Shown here piece by piece: positions 41,953 through 51,276 of a stretch of DNA of 64,000 nt. This DNA comes from Streptomyces canus 299MFChir4.1 (GTDB lineage Bacteria; Actinomycetota; Actinomycetes; Streptomycetales; Streptomycetaceae). Position 1 is the stretch's first letter, and each line of letters begins with the position of its first letter. Below the pieces are notes generated by a model. The model had not been told where the DNA came from and searched no databases. It worked only from the letters and a program-made list of their open reading frames with translations. The DNA lies in the NCBI RefSeq assembly GCF_000383615.1, contig NZ_KB911596.1:62001-126000 (forward strand), in the 5' to 3' direction. The position numbers and the translations under genes are program-made.

Positions 41953-43299
41953 ATGACCGTCAACGGCTCTGACGACGTACTGCTTGTCCACGGCGGAACC
42001 CCGCTGGAGGGCGAGATCCGTGTCCGCGGTGCGAAGAACCTCGTACCGAAGGCCATGGTCGCCGCCCTTCTGGGCAGCGAGCCGAGTCGACTGCGCAACG
42101 TTCCGGACATCCGTGACGTGCGCGTCGTACGCGGTCTGCTGCAATTGCACGGGGTGACGGTCCGTCCGGGTGAGGAACCGGGCGAGCTGGTGATGGACCC
42201 GACGCATGTCGAGAGCGCCAACGTCGCTGACATCGATGCCCACGCGGGTTCCTCGCGGATCCCGATCCTCCTGTGCGGTCCCCTGCTGCACCGCCTGGGA
42301 CACGCCTTCATCCCGGGTCTCGGCGGCTGCGACATCGGCGGCCGGCCCATCGACTTCCACTTCGAGGTGCTGCGGCAGTTCGGCGCGACGATCGAGAAGC
42401 GCGCGGACGGGCAGTTCCTGGAGGCGCCGCGGCGGCTTCGGGGCACGAAGATCACGCTGCCGTACCCGTCCGTCGGCGCGACCGAGCAGGTCCTGCTGAC
42501 GGCCGTCCTCGCCGAAGGTGTCACCGAGCTCTCCAACGCCGCGGTCGAGCCGGAGATCGAGGACCTGATCTGCGTCCTGCAGAAGATGGGCGCCATCATC
42601 GCGATGGACACCGACCGGACCATCCGCGTCACGGGCGTGGACCGGCTCGGCGGCTACAACCACCGCGCCCTGCCGGACCGCCTGGAGGCCGCCTCCTGGG
42701 CGTCCGCCGCGCTGGCGACCGAGGGCAACATTTACGTCCACGGCGCCCAGCAGCGCTCGATGATGACGTTCCTGAACACCTACCGGAAGGTGGGCGGTGC
42801 CTTCGAGATCGACGACCAGGGCATCCGGTTCTGGCACCCCGGCGGCCAGTTGAAGTCCATCGCGCTCGAGACGGACGTGCACCCGGGCTTCCAGACGGAC
42901 TGGCAGCAGCCGCTGGTGGTCGCCCTCACCCAGGCCACCGGCCTGTCGATCATCCACGAGACGGTGTACGAGTCCCGCCTGGGCTTCACCTCCGCGCTCA
43001 ACCAGATGGGTGCTCACATCCAGCTCTACCGCGAGTGCCTGGGCGGCTCGAACTGCCGCTTCGGCCAGCGCAACTTCCTGCACTCGGCGGTCGTCTCGGG
43101 ACCCACCAAGCTCCAGGGCGCCGACCTGGTCATCCCCGACCTCCGCGGCGGCTTCTCGTACCTGATCGCGGCGCTGGCGGCCCAGGGCACGTCCCGGGTC
43201 CACGGCATCGACCTCATCAACCGCGGCTACGAGAACTTCATGGAGAAGCTCGTCGAGCTGGGCGCGAAGGTGGAGCTGCCGGGCAAGGCACTCGGCTGA
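41953..43299 (+). CDS. murA: UDP-N-acetylglucosamine 1-carboxyvinyltransferase
   Basis: 448 residues from ATG at 41953. It adds enolpyruvate from PEP to UDP-GlcNAc, the first committed step of peptidoglycan synthesis in the cytosol. K28 (RGAKN) and the catalytic C126 in GLGGCDIGGRPIDFH are present, the Cys residue that fosfomycin alkylates. GATEQVLLTAVLAEGVT and DLRGGFSYLIAALAAQG complete the family pattern. A probable promoter (TTGGGC near 41875 and TAGGCG near 41893) lies upstream. A very strong terminator separates it from hup. Confidence 0.96.
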   Translation: MTVNGSDDVLLVHGGTPLEGEIRVRGAKNLVPKAMVAALLGSEPSRLRNVPDIRDVRVVRGLLQLHGVTVRPGEEPGELVMDPTHVESANVADIDAHAGSSRIPILLCGPLLHRLGHAFIPGLGGCDIGGRPIDFHFEVLRQFGATIEKRADGQFLEAPRRLRGTKITLPYPSVGATEQVLLTAVLAEGVTELSNAAVEPEIEDLICVLQKMGAIIAMDTDRTIRVTGVDRLGGYNHRALPDRLEAASWASAALATEGNIYVHGAQQRSMMTFLNTYRKVGGAFEIDDQGIRFWHPGGQLKSIALETDVHPGFQTDWQQPLVVALTQATGLSIIHETVYESRLGFTSALNQMGAHIQLYRECLGGSNCRFGQRNFLHSAVVSGPTKLQGADLVIPDLRGGFSYLIAALAAQGTSRVHGIDLINRGYENFMEKLVELGAKVELPGKALG

Positions 43300-43317
43300 C
43301 AGTTCCCGCACACGACG

Positions 43318-43353
43318 ATGGGGCGGCCACCCGGTTCCGGGTGGCCGCCCCAT
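43318..43353. terminator. Bidirectional 17-bp hairpin between murA and hup
   Basis: ATGGGGCGGCCACCCGG (43318-43334) and its perfect complement (43337-43353) flank a TT centre. It lies between the convergent murA and hup genes and can end both transcripts. Confidence 0.9.
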
Positions 43354-43399
43354 TGACGTTACTGAGACGTGTACGTCGTCCCGAGACGTACCGTCGGAC

Positions 43400-43681
43400 C
43401 TACTTGCCCTTGGCGGCTTCCTTGAGCTTGCTGCCCGCCGAAACCTTGACGCTGTAGCCGGCCGGGATCTGGATCGGGTCACCGGTCTGCGGGTTGCGCG
43501 CGGTGCGAGCGGCACGGTGCGTGCGCTCGAAGGTCAGGAAGCCGGGGATGGTGACCTTCTCGTCGCCCTTGGCGACGATCTCGCCGACGGTCTCGGCGAA
43601 CGCGGCCAGAACGGCGTCGGCGTCCTTGCGGGTCACCTCGGCGCGGTCGGCCAGCGCGGCCACCAGCTCACTGCGGTTCAT
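43400..43681 (-). CDS. hup: DNA-binding protein HU
   Basis: 93 residues from ATG at 43681. MNRSELVAALADRAEVTRKDADAVLAAF, then GFLTFERTHRAARTARNPQTGDPIQIPA, are the HU dimer core and the DNA-bending beta arm with the conserved RNPxTG and proline. It compacts and bends nucleoid DNA. This short form lacks the Lys/Ala-rich tail of HupS, the sporulation-specific Streptomyces paralogue, so it corresponds to the vegetative HupA type. Confidence 0.95.
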   Translation of the reverse strand: MNRSELVAALADRAEVTRKDADAVLAAFAETVGEIVAKGDEKVTIPGFLTFERTHRAARTARNPQTGDPIQIPAGYSVKVSAGSKLKEAAKGK

Positions 43682-44008
43682 GTTGTTACTCCCGTGTTCT
43701 TCTTGCCGTTGGGGTGTGCCACGCGGCGGGGCCGCACACGAGGCACAGCGAAGCCGATGCGCTCGCGCCCAGGGACGCATCCTGCCCCTACCTGCTGCGG
43801 GAAAGCCAATCCGGCACCCGTAGGACTCGTACGACCACCCTAGGGGGTCACACGAACAGAGGCCTGGGCGTGGCGCCACCCTAGAGGGTGCCGTGAAGCG
43901 CCCGGTTCCGCGACGCGCCGGGCCGGAGGACCGCCGTGGCAATCCTCACAGCCGAACAAACATACGACGTCCACTGTAGACGCCGAACCGGAGCCGTGGA
44001 CGGGGGCC
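43682..44008 (-). promoter_or_regulatory. hup upstream region with two repeated promoter-like boxes
   Basis: 327 bases without a gene. Read on the minus strand, TAGGGT hexamers at 43883-43878 and 43842-43837, each followed by GG and preceded by CCCYC, are spaced 41 bases apart and fit two tandem -10 boxes. Dyad CACCCTAGAGGGTG (43877-43890) covers the first. A high-expression gene such as hup would suit multiple promoters. Confidence 0.4.
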
Positions 44009-45424
44009 CTACGCCGTCGCGCCCGCGGCCTTCGCCGCGTCCCGCACCGCACCCGCCACCGCGCCCGCGACCTTGTCGTTGAAGACGCTCGGGATGATGT
44101 AGTTCGGGTTCAGCTCGTCCTCGGTGACGACGTCCGCCAGAGCCTTCGCGGCCGCGAGCATCATCTCCGTGTTGACCGTGCGGGACTGGGCGTCCAGCAG
44201 ACCGCGGAAGACACCCGGGAAGACCAGCACGTTGTTGATCTGGTTCGGGAAGTCGGACCGCCCGGTGGCCACGACGGCCGCCGTCTGACGGGCGATCGCC
44301 GGGTCGACCTCGGGGTCGGGATTCGCAAGCGCGAACACGATCGCGTCCTCGGCCATGGCGGCCACGTCGGTGCCGTCCAGGACGTTGGGAGCCGAGACAC
44401 CGATGAAGACGTCGGCGCCGCGGACGGCCTCCTTCAGGGTCCCGGTCAGGTTCTCGGGGTTGGTGTTGTCGGCGATCCAGCGCAGCGCCGAGCCCTGGGC
44501 GGCGTCGACGAGGTCCTCGCGGCCGGCGTGCACGACGCCGTGGATGTCGGCGACGACGGCGTTCTTGACGCCCGCGGCGATCAGCAGCTTCAGGATGGCC
44601 GTACCGGCCGCGCCGGCACCGGACATGACGACCCGGATGTTCTCAATGGCCTTGCCAGCCACGCGAAGTGCGTTCGTCAGGGCGGCGAGGACGACGATCG
44701 CGGTGCCGTGCTGGTCGTCGTGGAAGACGGGGATGTCGAGGGCCTCGCGCAGCCGGGCCTCGATCTCGAAGCAGCGCGGCGCGGAGATGTCCTCGAGGTT
44801 GATGCCGGCGAACCCGGGGGCGATCGCCTTGACGATCTCGACGATCGCGTCGGTGTCCTGGGTGTCCAGGCACAGCGGCCAGGCGTCGATGCCGGCGAAG
44901 CGCTTGAAGAGGGCCGCCTTGCCCTCCATGACCGGGAGGGCGGCCTTGGGGCCGATGTTGCCCAGGCCCAGCACGGCCGAGCCGTCCGTCACGACCGCAA
45001 CGGAGTTGCGCTTGATGGTGAGGCGGCGCGCGTCCTCGGGGTTCTCGGCGATCGCCATGCACACGCGGGCCACACCCGGCGTGTAGATCATCGAGAGGTC
45101 GTCACGGTTGCGGATGGGGTGCTTCGACGCCATCTCGATCTTGCCGCCGAGGTGCATCAGGAAGGTTCGGTCGGAGACCTTGCCGAGCGTGACGCCCTCG
45201 ATGCCGCGCAGCTGCTGGACGATCTCGTCGGCGTGCGCGGTGGAGGACGCGGCGATGGTGACGTCGATACGGAGCTTCTCGTGGCCGGACGCGGTCACGT
45301 CGAGGCCGGTCACCGAGCCTCCGTGGGACTCTACGGCCGTGGTGATCTGGGAGACCGCGGTTCCGCTCGCGGGCACCTCCAGCCGGACCGTAATCGAGTA
45401 GGAGACGCTGGGCGCCGTTGCCAT
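44009..45424 (-). CDS. NAD-dependent malic enzyme with N-terminal ACT domain
   Basis: 471 residues from ATG at 45424. Residues 1-90 form an ACT regulatory domain (YSITVRLEVPASGTAVSQITTAV). The malic enzyme core follows: DDLSMIYTPGVARVCMAIAE, RNSVAVVTDGSAVLGLGNIGP, PVFHDDQHGTAIVVLAAL with the metal ligands, and the GAGAAGTAI nucleotide fold. It decarboxylates malate to pyruvate. The ACT-NAD form is typical of Streptomyces. The gene stands alone; a CCTACT-GATG-AGTAGG dyad (45477-45492) lies in its promoter region. Confidence 0.93.
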   Translation of the reverse strand: MATAPSVSYSITVRLEVPASGTAVSQITTAVESHGGSVTGLDVTASGHEKLRIDVTIAASSTAHADEIVQQLRGIEGVTLGKVSDRTFLMHLGGKIEMASKHPIRNRDDLSMIYTPGVARVCMAIAENPEDARRLTIKRNSVAVVTDGSAVLGLGNIGPKAALPVMEGKAALFKRFAGIDAWPLCLDTQDTDAIVEIVKAIAPGFAGINLEDISAPRCFEIEARLREALDIPVFHDDQHGTAIVVLAALTNALRVAGKAIENIRVVMSGAGAAGTAILKLLIAAGVKNAVVADIHGVVHAGREDLVDAAQGSALRWIADNTNPENLTGTLKEAVRGADVFIGVSAPNVLDGTDVAAMAEDAIVFALANPDPEVDPAIARQTAAVVATGRSDFPNQINNVLVFPGVFRGLLDAQSRTVNTEMMLAAAKALADVVTEDELNPNYIIPSVFNDKVAGAVAGAVRDAAKAAGATA

Positions 45425-45724
45425 GGCCGACTTCCTCTGCTTTCACCTCTGGTGCTGATGCCGTCCGATGGTCGCACCTACTGATGAGTAGGCGTTAGCC
45501 GCACTGGATTGCGGACTTTTTGTTCACGGAGCGGTTCATGCGAAAGAGGCCCACATCACATGGATGTGGGCCTCTCACCAGGTCAATGACACCGACCCGC
45601 CATGCTCGCCTCGCGGCAAGTGGTCGCTCGTGGCGACGAAGGTTGGGCCCGGGGGCTTGGATCGGGCCGGTGTCACGTCCAGGCTAACAAACGGATCCCG
45701 AAAGACCATTCCCGTGCGGAGAGT
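45425..45724 (-). terminator. Intergenic region with terminator of the HelD-like gene
   Basis: AGAGGCCCACATC (45545-45557) pairs perfectly with GATGTGGGCCTCT (45563-45575) around ACATG; on the minus strand it is followed by TTTCGC, so it ends the HelD-like transcript. The rest of the 300 bases holds the malic enzyme promoter region, with dyad CCTACT/AGTAGG at 45477-45492. No gene was seen. Confidence 0.75.
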
Positions 45725-48190
45725 TCAATCTCTCAGCAGATCCGGCACGCCCTCCCCGTCCGACTGGTCCCGGTCCGCCGAGACGACCGTGAGCTGCTGG
45801 GTGGCCCGGGTCAGGGCGACGTAGAGCACCCGCAGTCCGGCCGGCGACTCGTCGGCGATCTCGGCCGGGGAGACGACGACCGTCGCGTCGTACTCCAGTC
45901 CCTTGGCCTCCAGGCTGCCGAGCGCGACCACCCGGTCGCCGAGTCCGGTGAGCCAGCGGGCCGCCTCCTCGCGCCGGTTCATGGCGACGACGACGCCGAC
46001 CGTGCCGTCGACGAGGCCGAGGAGCCGGGCGGCCTCCTCGCGGACGGTCTCGCCGAGCGACTTGCGTACGACGGTGAAGCGGGGCTCGACGCCCGTGGAC
46101 CGTACGGCCGAGGGGGACGTGGCGCCGGGCATGGCCAGCGCCAGCACCTTCGCCGCGAGCTCGGCGATCTCGGAGGGGTTGCGGTAGTTCACCGTCAGCT
46201 CGAAGCGGCGGCGGGGCCGGGAGCCCAGGGCCTCGTCGCGGGCCTCGGCGGCCTCGTCGGGGTCGGACCAGGAGGACTGGGCGGGGTCTCCCACGACCGT
46301 CCAGGTGGCGTGCCGGCCGCGGCGGCCGACCATGCGCCACTGCATGGGCGTGAGGTCCTGGGCCTCGTCGACGATGACATGGGCGTACTCGACCCGCTCC
46401 TGGGCGAGCCGCTCGGCCCGCTCGCGCTGCGACTCCTCGCGGACCGGCATCAGCTCCTCCAGGCCGGTGAGCTGGTCGAGCGGGTCCAGTTCGCGCCTCT
46501 TGCGCGGGCGGGCTGGGGCGCCGAGGACCGCCTGGAGCTCGTCGAGCATGGCGATGTCGTGCACGGTCAGGCCGTCCCGCCTGAGCGAGCGGGCGACCCT
46601 GCGGACCTCGCCGGGGTTGAGGATCCGGCGGGCCCAGCGCCCCAGGCGACGCTCGTCGGCCATGGCGGCGAGAACGGTCTTCGGGGTGAGCTCGGGCCAC
46701 CATGCGTCGAGGAACTCGATGAAGCCGTCCTCGGAGGTGATGTCCTCGTCGAACGACGACCGCAGCTCGGCGGCGAGCTCCGGATCGGTGTGCCGGCCCC
46801 CCGCCCCGGACCGCGCCCACAGCGCGTCCAGGAGCAGCTTGCGGGCCCGGGGCCGCAGCAGGTTCACCGGCGCGGTGCCGCTGAGGGCGTTGCGGCGGAT
46901 GCGTTCCAGCTCGTCCGCCTCCAGTTCGAGCCGCCGCCCGAAGGCGACGACGCGCAGGCGGGTGGGGGGTCCGGACGGGGGCTGCGGGGATACGGCGGTG
47001 GCGGTGCCGTTCCCGTCTCCGGTACCGCCGTCGGAGGCATCGAAGTCCCCGAAGGCGAGTTGCCCGGAGTCGGGCCGGCCGGGGGCCCTGCCGGCACCGC
47101 GGGCCCTGGCGGAACCACCCGGGCCGGCCTCCGTACCCCCGGCGCCCAGTTCCAGCACTCCCCGTGCCGCCTTCCGCAGCACCTTCAGCATCCGGTACGA
47201 GCCCTTGGCGCGGGCCACCGCCGGGGAGTCGTACAGGGTGGCCTCGACGCCGTCGACCAGGGAGCCGATCGCCCGGATGGCGACCTGGCCCTCCTCACCG
47301 AGGGACGGCAGGACGCCCTCGGTGTAGGCGACCAGCAGGGGGGTGGGCGAGACGATGAGGATGCCGCCCGAGTACCGGCGGCGGTCCTGGTAGAGGAGGT
47401 ACGCGGCGCGGTGCAGGGCCACGGCGGTCTTGCCGGTGCCGGGCCCGCCCTCGACGTAGGTCACGGACGCGGCGGGGGCGCGGATGACCAGGTCCTGCTC
47501 GGCCTGAATGGAGGCGACGATGTCCCGCATGGTGTGGCTGCGGGCCTGGCCGAGCGCGGCCATCAGGGCACCGTCGCCGATGACGGGCAGCTCGTGGCCG
47601 TCGAGGAAGGCCTTGAGCTCGGGGCGCATGAGGTCGTCCTCGACGCCGAGGACCCTGCGGCCCTTGGAACGGATGACCCGGCGTCGTACGACACGCCCGG
47701 GATCCACCGGAGTGGACCTGTAGAAGGGCGCTGCGGCCGGGGCCCGCCAGTCGATGACGAGCGGTGCGTACTCGGAGTCCAGGACCCCGATCCGGCCGAT
47801 GTGCAGGGTCTCCGCGATGTCGGCGGTGCTGTCCTCGCGGACAGCGCCCTCGGCGGGCTCCACGGCGGTGTAGGCGCCGTCGGGCCCCTTCTTGCCGTCC
47901 TTGCCGGGGAGCAGGTCGATCCGGCCGAACAGGAAGTCCTCGAACTCGTTGTTGAGCCGGTTGAGGTGGACGCCGGCCCGGAAGACCTGGGCGTCCCGTT
48001 CGGCGAGCGCGCCGGGCGTGCCGACCTGGCCACGCTTGGCCGCGTCGTTCATCAGGAACTCCGCCTCGTGGATCTTCTCCTCAAGGCGCCGGTAGACCCG
48101 GTCCAGATGTTCCTGTTCTCCGCTGATCTCACGGTCCCGGACGGAGTCCTGAACCGAGCCGACCGCAGATGGTTGAGCCTGAGCGGCCAC
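45725..48190 (-). CDS. HelD/HelR-type UvrD-like ATPase (RNA polymerase recycling)
   Basis: 821 residues from GTG at 48190. An N-terminal coiled coil (REISGEQEHLDRVYRRLEEKI, about 20-90) precedes a split SF1 ATPase: Walker A EGGPGTGKTA (247-256), VIVDEAQDLTPMQWRMVGRR (motif II), and the C-terminal VVAMNRREEAARWL and LYVALTRATQQL motifs. This is the plan of HelD/HelR proteins, which pull stalled or rifampicin-bound RNA polymerase off DNA. A Gly/Ala-rich insert near 340-380 is unusual. No rifamycin-associated element was recognised upstream, so an antibiotic-induced role is not shown here. Confidence 0.82.
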   Translation of the reverse strand: MAAQAQPSAVGSVQDSVRDREISGEQEHLDRVYRRLEEKIHEAEFLMNDAAKRGQVGTPGALAERDAQVFRAGVHLNRLNNEFEDFLFGRIDLLPGKDGKKGPDGAYTAVEPAEGAVREDSTADIAETLHIGRIGVLDSEYAPLVIDWRAPAAAPFYRSTPVDPGRVVRRRVIRSKGRRVLGVEDDLMRPELKAFLDGHELPVIGDGALMAALGQARSHTMRDIVASIQAEQDLVIRAPAASVTYVEGGPGTGKTAVALHRAAYLLYQDRRRYSGGILIVSPTPLLVAYTEGVLPSLGEEGQVAIRAIGSLVDGVEATLYDSPAVARAKGSYRMLKVLRKAARGVLELGAGGTEAGPGGSARARGAGRAPGRPDSGQLAFGDFDASDGGTGDGNGTATAVSPQPPSGPPTRLRVVAFGRRLELEADELERIRRNALSGTAPVNLLRPRARKLLLDALWARSGAGGRHTDPELAAELRSSFDEDITSEDGFIEFLDAWWPELTPKTVLAAMADERRLGRWARRILNPGEVRRVARSLRRDGLTVHDIAMLDELQAVLGAPARPRKRRELDPLDQLTGLEELMPVREESQRERAERLAQERVEYAHVIVDEAQDLTPMQWRMVGRRGRHATWTVVGDPAQSSWSDPDEAAEARDEALGSRPRRRFELTVNYRNPSEIAELAAKVLALAMPGATSPSAVRSTGVEPRFTVVRKSLGETVREEAARLLGLVDGTVGVVVAMNRREEAARWLTGLGDRVVALGSLEAKGLEYDATVVVSPAEIADESPAGLRVLYVALTRATQQLTVVSADRDQSDGEGVPDLLRD

Positions 48191-48253
48191 CGGGCCCCCT
48201 TCTGACGTGCTGGGCAGCCGTCAACCGTACGCGAAGGGGGCCCCGGCGGGAAG

Positions 48254-49081
48254 TTACGCGGCGACCTGGACGAGCTTGTTGCCGTCGGAGTCCACGACCT
48301 CGAAGTGGTCGATGTCGTTCTGGGCCGGGGCGACCGCGCCGCCGATGTAGAGCGGCTGCTTGGATTCCGCGGTCTTGCCGTTGGGAATGCCGTAGCCCCA
48401 CTTGCCGACGGACCAGGTCGAGGCCGTCCAGCGCTCGCCGTTGGTGCCGACCGCGATCAGGGAGCACTTGAGCGGTCCCTTGACGCCCTTGAGCTCCAGA
48501 CCCAGCGAGGTGCCCCAGTTCTTCTCCTGCATGGCGACGGTCGCGCTGACCCCGGTGGAGGAGTCGGTCGCGGACACCTTGTCGCTCATGGACTCGAAGA
48601 GTTCCTTGGGGGTGGCCGCGAGGACCTGCCCCTGCTTGGGCCCGCCGCCCGAGTCACCGCCGCTCGCCGCCATCGCGACGAACGGACCGCCGATGATCAG
48701 CGCGGCCGCGGCCGCGACCATGTAGAAACTGCGGCGCCGCTTCTGCGCACGGCGCTCGGCGACCTCGTCCACGAGCTTGTTCACGATCCGCGGACTGGGC
48801 TTGGCGGACAGCGACTCCCCGATCGCGGGGGTGCCGGAGCCCGGCAGGTCCGCGAGGGCGGCGAGCATCGGCTCCATGCCGGCGAGCTCGTCGAGCTGTT
48901 GCGCGCACCATTCGCAGGTCGCGAGATGGGCCTCGAAGGCGGTCGCCTCGGCGTCGTCGAGGATCCCGAGGGCGTAGGCGCCGACGGTCTCGTGCTCGTT
49001 CGGCACCGGAGATCCCATCATGGAGCCAGACATACCCGAACCACCTGTGCCGAATCCCTGGTTACCCCCGTAAACACCCAT
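48254..49081 (-). CDS. Zinc-dependent transmembrane anti-sigma factor
   Basis: 275 residues from ATG at 49081 (a GTG one codon before is also possible), overlapping the sigma gene stop. The N-terminal ZAS domain has EHETVGAYALGILDDAEATAFEAHLATCEWC with the H-x3-C-x2-C zinc motif. One membrane helix (FYMVAAAAALIIGGPFVAMA, about 122-141) precedes an extracytoplasmic sensor domain. It sequesters the upstream sigma factor until a surface signal or proteolysis releases it. The overlap shows that the pair is co-translated. Confidence 0.9.
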   Translation of the reverse strand: MGVYGGNQGFGTGGSGMSGSMMGSPVPNEHETVGAYALGILDDAEATAFEAHLATCEWCAQQLDELAGMEPMLAALADLPGSGTPAIGESLSAKPSPRIVNKLVDEVAERRAQKRRRSFYMVAAAAALIIGGPFVAMAASGGDSGGGPKQGQVLAATPKELFESMSDKVSATDSSTGVSATVAMQEKNWGTSLGLELKGVKGPLKCSLIAVGTNGERWTASTWSVGKWGYGIPNGKTAESKQPLYIGGAVAPAQNDIDHFEVVDSDGNKLVQVAA

Positions 49082-49656
49082 CACGCTGTCACCCCCCGCT
49101 CCTCCAGTGCGAGCTTCATCGACCGCAGGGCGTAGAAGACCCGCGAGCGGACGGTTCCGCTGGGGATGCCCAGTGTCTCGGCCGCCTCGTTGACGGTACG
49201 CCCCTTGAAGTACGTCTCGACCAGGACCTCCCGGTGGGCGGGGGTCAGGTCGTCCAACGCGTCCGACAGCGTCATCAACCACAGCGCCTTGTCGATCTCG
49301 TCCTCCGCGGGGATGACCTCCAGCGGCGACGGATCGACCTCCTGCGGCCGGGCCTGCCGGCTGCGGTGGCCGTCGATGACGATGCGCCGGGCGACCGTCA
49401 CCAGCCAGGGGCGTACCGATCCGGTCGCTCGATTGAGCTGTCCGGCGTTCTTCCAGGCACGGATGAGCGTCTCCTGCACCACGTCCTCGGCTCTTTGGCG
49501 GTCACCCGCGACCAACCGGAGGACATACGCAAGGAGAGGCCCGGCGTGCTCCCTGTAAAGGGCACGCATCAGCTCCTCATCAGGTTCCGAGGGCTGGGAC
49601 ATGCGATGTCGGGCCCTCGATCCACGTTCATTGGCCACGACGGAATCCTTGCGCAC
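49081..49656 (-). CDS. ECF sigma factor
   Basis: 191 residues from GTG at 49656, chosen for the GGAGG five bases before it; ATG at 49602 gives a shorter form starting MSQPSEPDEELMRALYREHA. Region 2 (LLAYVLRLVAGDRQRAEDVVQETLIRAWKN) and region 4 (LTPAHREVLVETYFKGRTVNEAAETLGIPSGTVRSRVFYALR) are complete. It recruits RNA polymerase to stress or envelope promoters and is controlled by the zinc anti-sigma factor that overlaps it. It resembles SigL-like ECFs of mycobacteria, but the regulon is unknown. Confidence 0.92.
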   Translation of the reverse strand: MRKDSVVANERGSRARHRMSQPSEPDEELMRALYREHAGPLLAYVLRLVAGDRQRAEDVVQETLIRAWKNAGQLNRATGSVRPWLVTVARRIVIDGHRSRQARPQEVDPSPLEVIPAEDEIDKALWLMTLSDALDDLTPAHREVLVETYFKGRTVNEAAETLGIPSGTVRSRVFYALRSMKLALEERGVTA

Positions 49657-49921
49657 GCCCACCTCCGATGTCCGGGGGTTCCCCCAGTCGGTCGCTCGAC
49701 GAGGGGTACGGACGTGGGGTGCCGAGTGTTCAAAGTGCGACGACAGTTTTCTTCTGAGTGACGTGACGAGACAGGACATGCATGCACATTCCCGCCGCGC
49801 GATCTTCACATTTCCGCCACATGAGCGCGATCACGACTACGACCCGTGAGGTTGACCGGGTAAACGAGATGTAATCGAAATCACTTCGACAACCACTCCG
49901 CAGAAGGGACATAACGACCAG

Positions 49922-50500
49922 TCAGGTGCGCGAGAGTGCCGCACGCCGACGATGCCGGGCCACCCTTTCCCGGTTCCCGCAGACCTCACTGGAGCACCAG
50001 CGCCTCCTGCGTCCCCGTGATGTATCCAGGTACACGATGGGGCAGTTGTCCCCTTCGCACTCTCTGATCCCGGCCCGCGCGACCGGGTCCGTCAGCAGCT
50101 CCACGGCGTCCCTCGCGATGGCTCCGAGCAGGGCCGCGCAGCCGGGCGGACCGACCAATTCGCGCACCAGGGCGCCCTCCTGGTCCGGTACCGCGCGCGG
50201 GGCGGGTGGCGCGGCGCGGGCGGCGACGTTGACGTGGGCGAGCGCGAGGCCGTTGCCGGGGGCGCCCCGCACCAGCTGCCCGATACATCCCCGCAGTTCG
50301 CGGAAGCCGACCAGCCAGGAGAGATCCGCGTGGGTCAGGTCCGTCCCCTGCGGCACCAGTCCCGAACCGACGATCCAGGCGCCGAGCACCTCCGTCGAGT
50401 CGAGGCGTTCCTCGGGGTGGGTGGTCGCGAGGAGGTCGAGACAGATCCGTCCGGCGTCGAACCGCAGCTCGTACGCGACCGTGGCCGTACCCAGTGCCAT
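49922..50500 (-). CDS. CGNR zinc-finger / ABATE-domain regulator
   Basis: 192 residues from ATG at 50500. The N-terminal ABATE part holds RFDAGRICLDLLATTHP and a helical core with LRGCIGQLVRGAP. The C-terminus ends with IRECEGDNCPIVYLDTSRGRRRRWCSSEVCGNRERV, the CGNR zinc-ribbon with C-x4-C and W-C-S-x2-x-C-G-N-R. These proteins are putative transcription factors of unknown targets. It is divergent from the DUF1772 gene, from which it is separated by 208 bases. Confidence 0.88.
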   Translation of the reverse strand: MALGTATVAYELRFDAGRICLDLLATTHPEERLDSTEVLGAWIVGSGLVPQGTDLTHADLSWLVGFRELRGCIGQLVRGAPGNGLALAHVNVAARAAPPAPRAVPDQEGALVRELVGPPGCAALLGAIARDAVELLTDPVARAGIRECEGDNCPIVYLDTSRGRRRRWCSSEVCGNRERVARHRRRAALSRT

Positions 50501-50708
50501 GTGCCTGTCACCGCCTAGGGGTGCCCCGGTGGGAAGGGGTCGGTGAGGTGCTTCGAGGCTGTGGGGCTGTTCCGGGGCTCCCTCTAACAGTGCCCTCCCG
50601 CCCTCGCCGCCGGAACCCCTCGGACCGGGAGCGGTGGCTGGACGCGTACGTATGCGACAGCGCGTCTCGGCCATGTCGGCCCGGTGGACGGGGCCCTTGA
50701 CTGGAGCC

Positions 50709-51230
50709 ATGACGACTGGAGCCAGGACACAGAACAGCAGGAGCAGCGGATTCGTCCTCGGCGCGGCCACGATCGCCACGGGCCTGATCGCCGGGGCCTT
50801 CTACGTCTTCGCGTGCGCCGTGATGCCGGCCCTGGCCCGCAGCGACGACCGCGTCTACGTCGAGGTCATGCGCGACATCAACGAGGTCATCCAGAACCCG
50901 GTGTTCTTCCTCGGCTTCCTGGGCGCCCCGCTGCTCACGGCGGTGGCGGCCTGGCAGGCGCGGGGCCGGGGGTACCGAGGGTGGGTGTGGGCGGCCCTGG
51001 TGGCCTCCGCCCTGGCGTTCCTGGTCACCGTCGCCTTCAACGTCCCCCTCAACGACGCCCTCGCGCGGAGCGGCGACCCCGGCGCCCTGCGCGAGGAGTT
51101 CGAGGACCCGTGGGTGGCGTGGAACGTCGTACGGGCGGTGTTGCTGACGGTGACGCTGGGGCTCCTGGTGAAGGCCACGGGCAGTCGTGCCACCGGGCGC
51201 GACCAGCCGGACGTCGGAGGACTCGACTAG
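50709..51230 (+). CDS. DUF1772 membrane protein
   Basis: 173 residues from ATG at 50709. Four helices are visible: FVLGAATIATGLIAGAFYVF, GFLGAPLLTAVAAW, WAALVASALAFLVTVAF and VRAVLLTVTLGLLV. The loop with VMRDINEVIQNPVFF and NVPLNDALAR is the DUF1772 (anthrone oxygenase-like) signature. Related proteins sit in polyketide or stress clusters, but most have no known reaction. The first codons overlap a duplicated GACTGGAGCCATGACG motif (50699-50717), which makes the exact start uncertain. Confidence 0.78.
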   Translation: MTTGARTQNSRSSGFVLGAATIATGLIAGAFYVFACAVMPALARSDDRVYVEVMRDINEVIQNPVFFLGFLGAPLLTAVAAWQARGRGYRGWVWAALVASALAFLVTVAFNVPLNDALARSGDPGALREEFEDPWVAWNVVRAVLLTVTLGLLVKATGSRATGRDQPDVGGLD

Positions 51231-51276
51231 CTGAACGTCGGAGCTCGACTAGCTGGACCTGGGAGTACTCGACTAT

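Noticed and set aside
45602..48205. Open frame of 867 codons on the plus strand opposite the HelD-like gene
   Set aside because: It lies entirely antisense to a gene with clear helicase motifs, has Gly/Arg/Val-rich composition typical of high-GC shadow frames, and shows no domain or ribosome-binding site.
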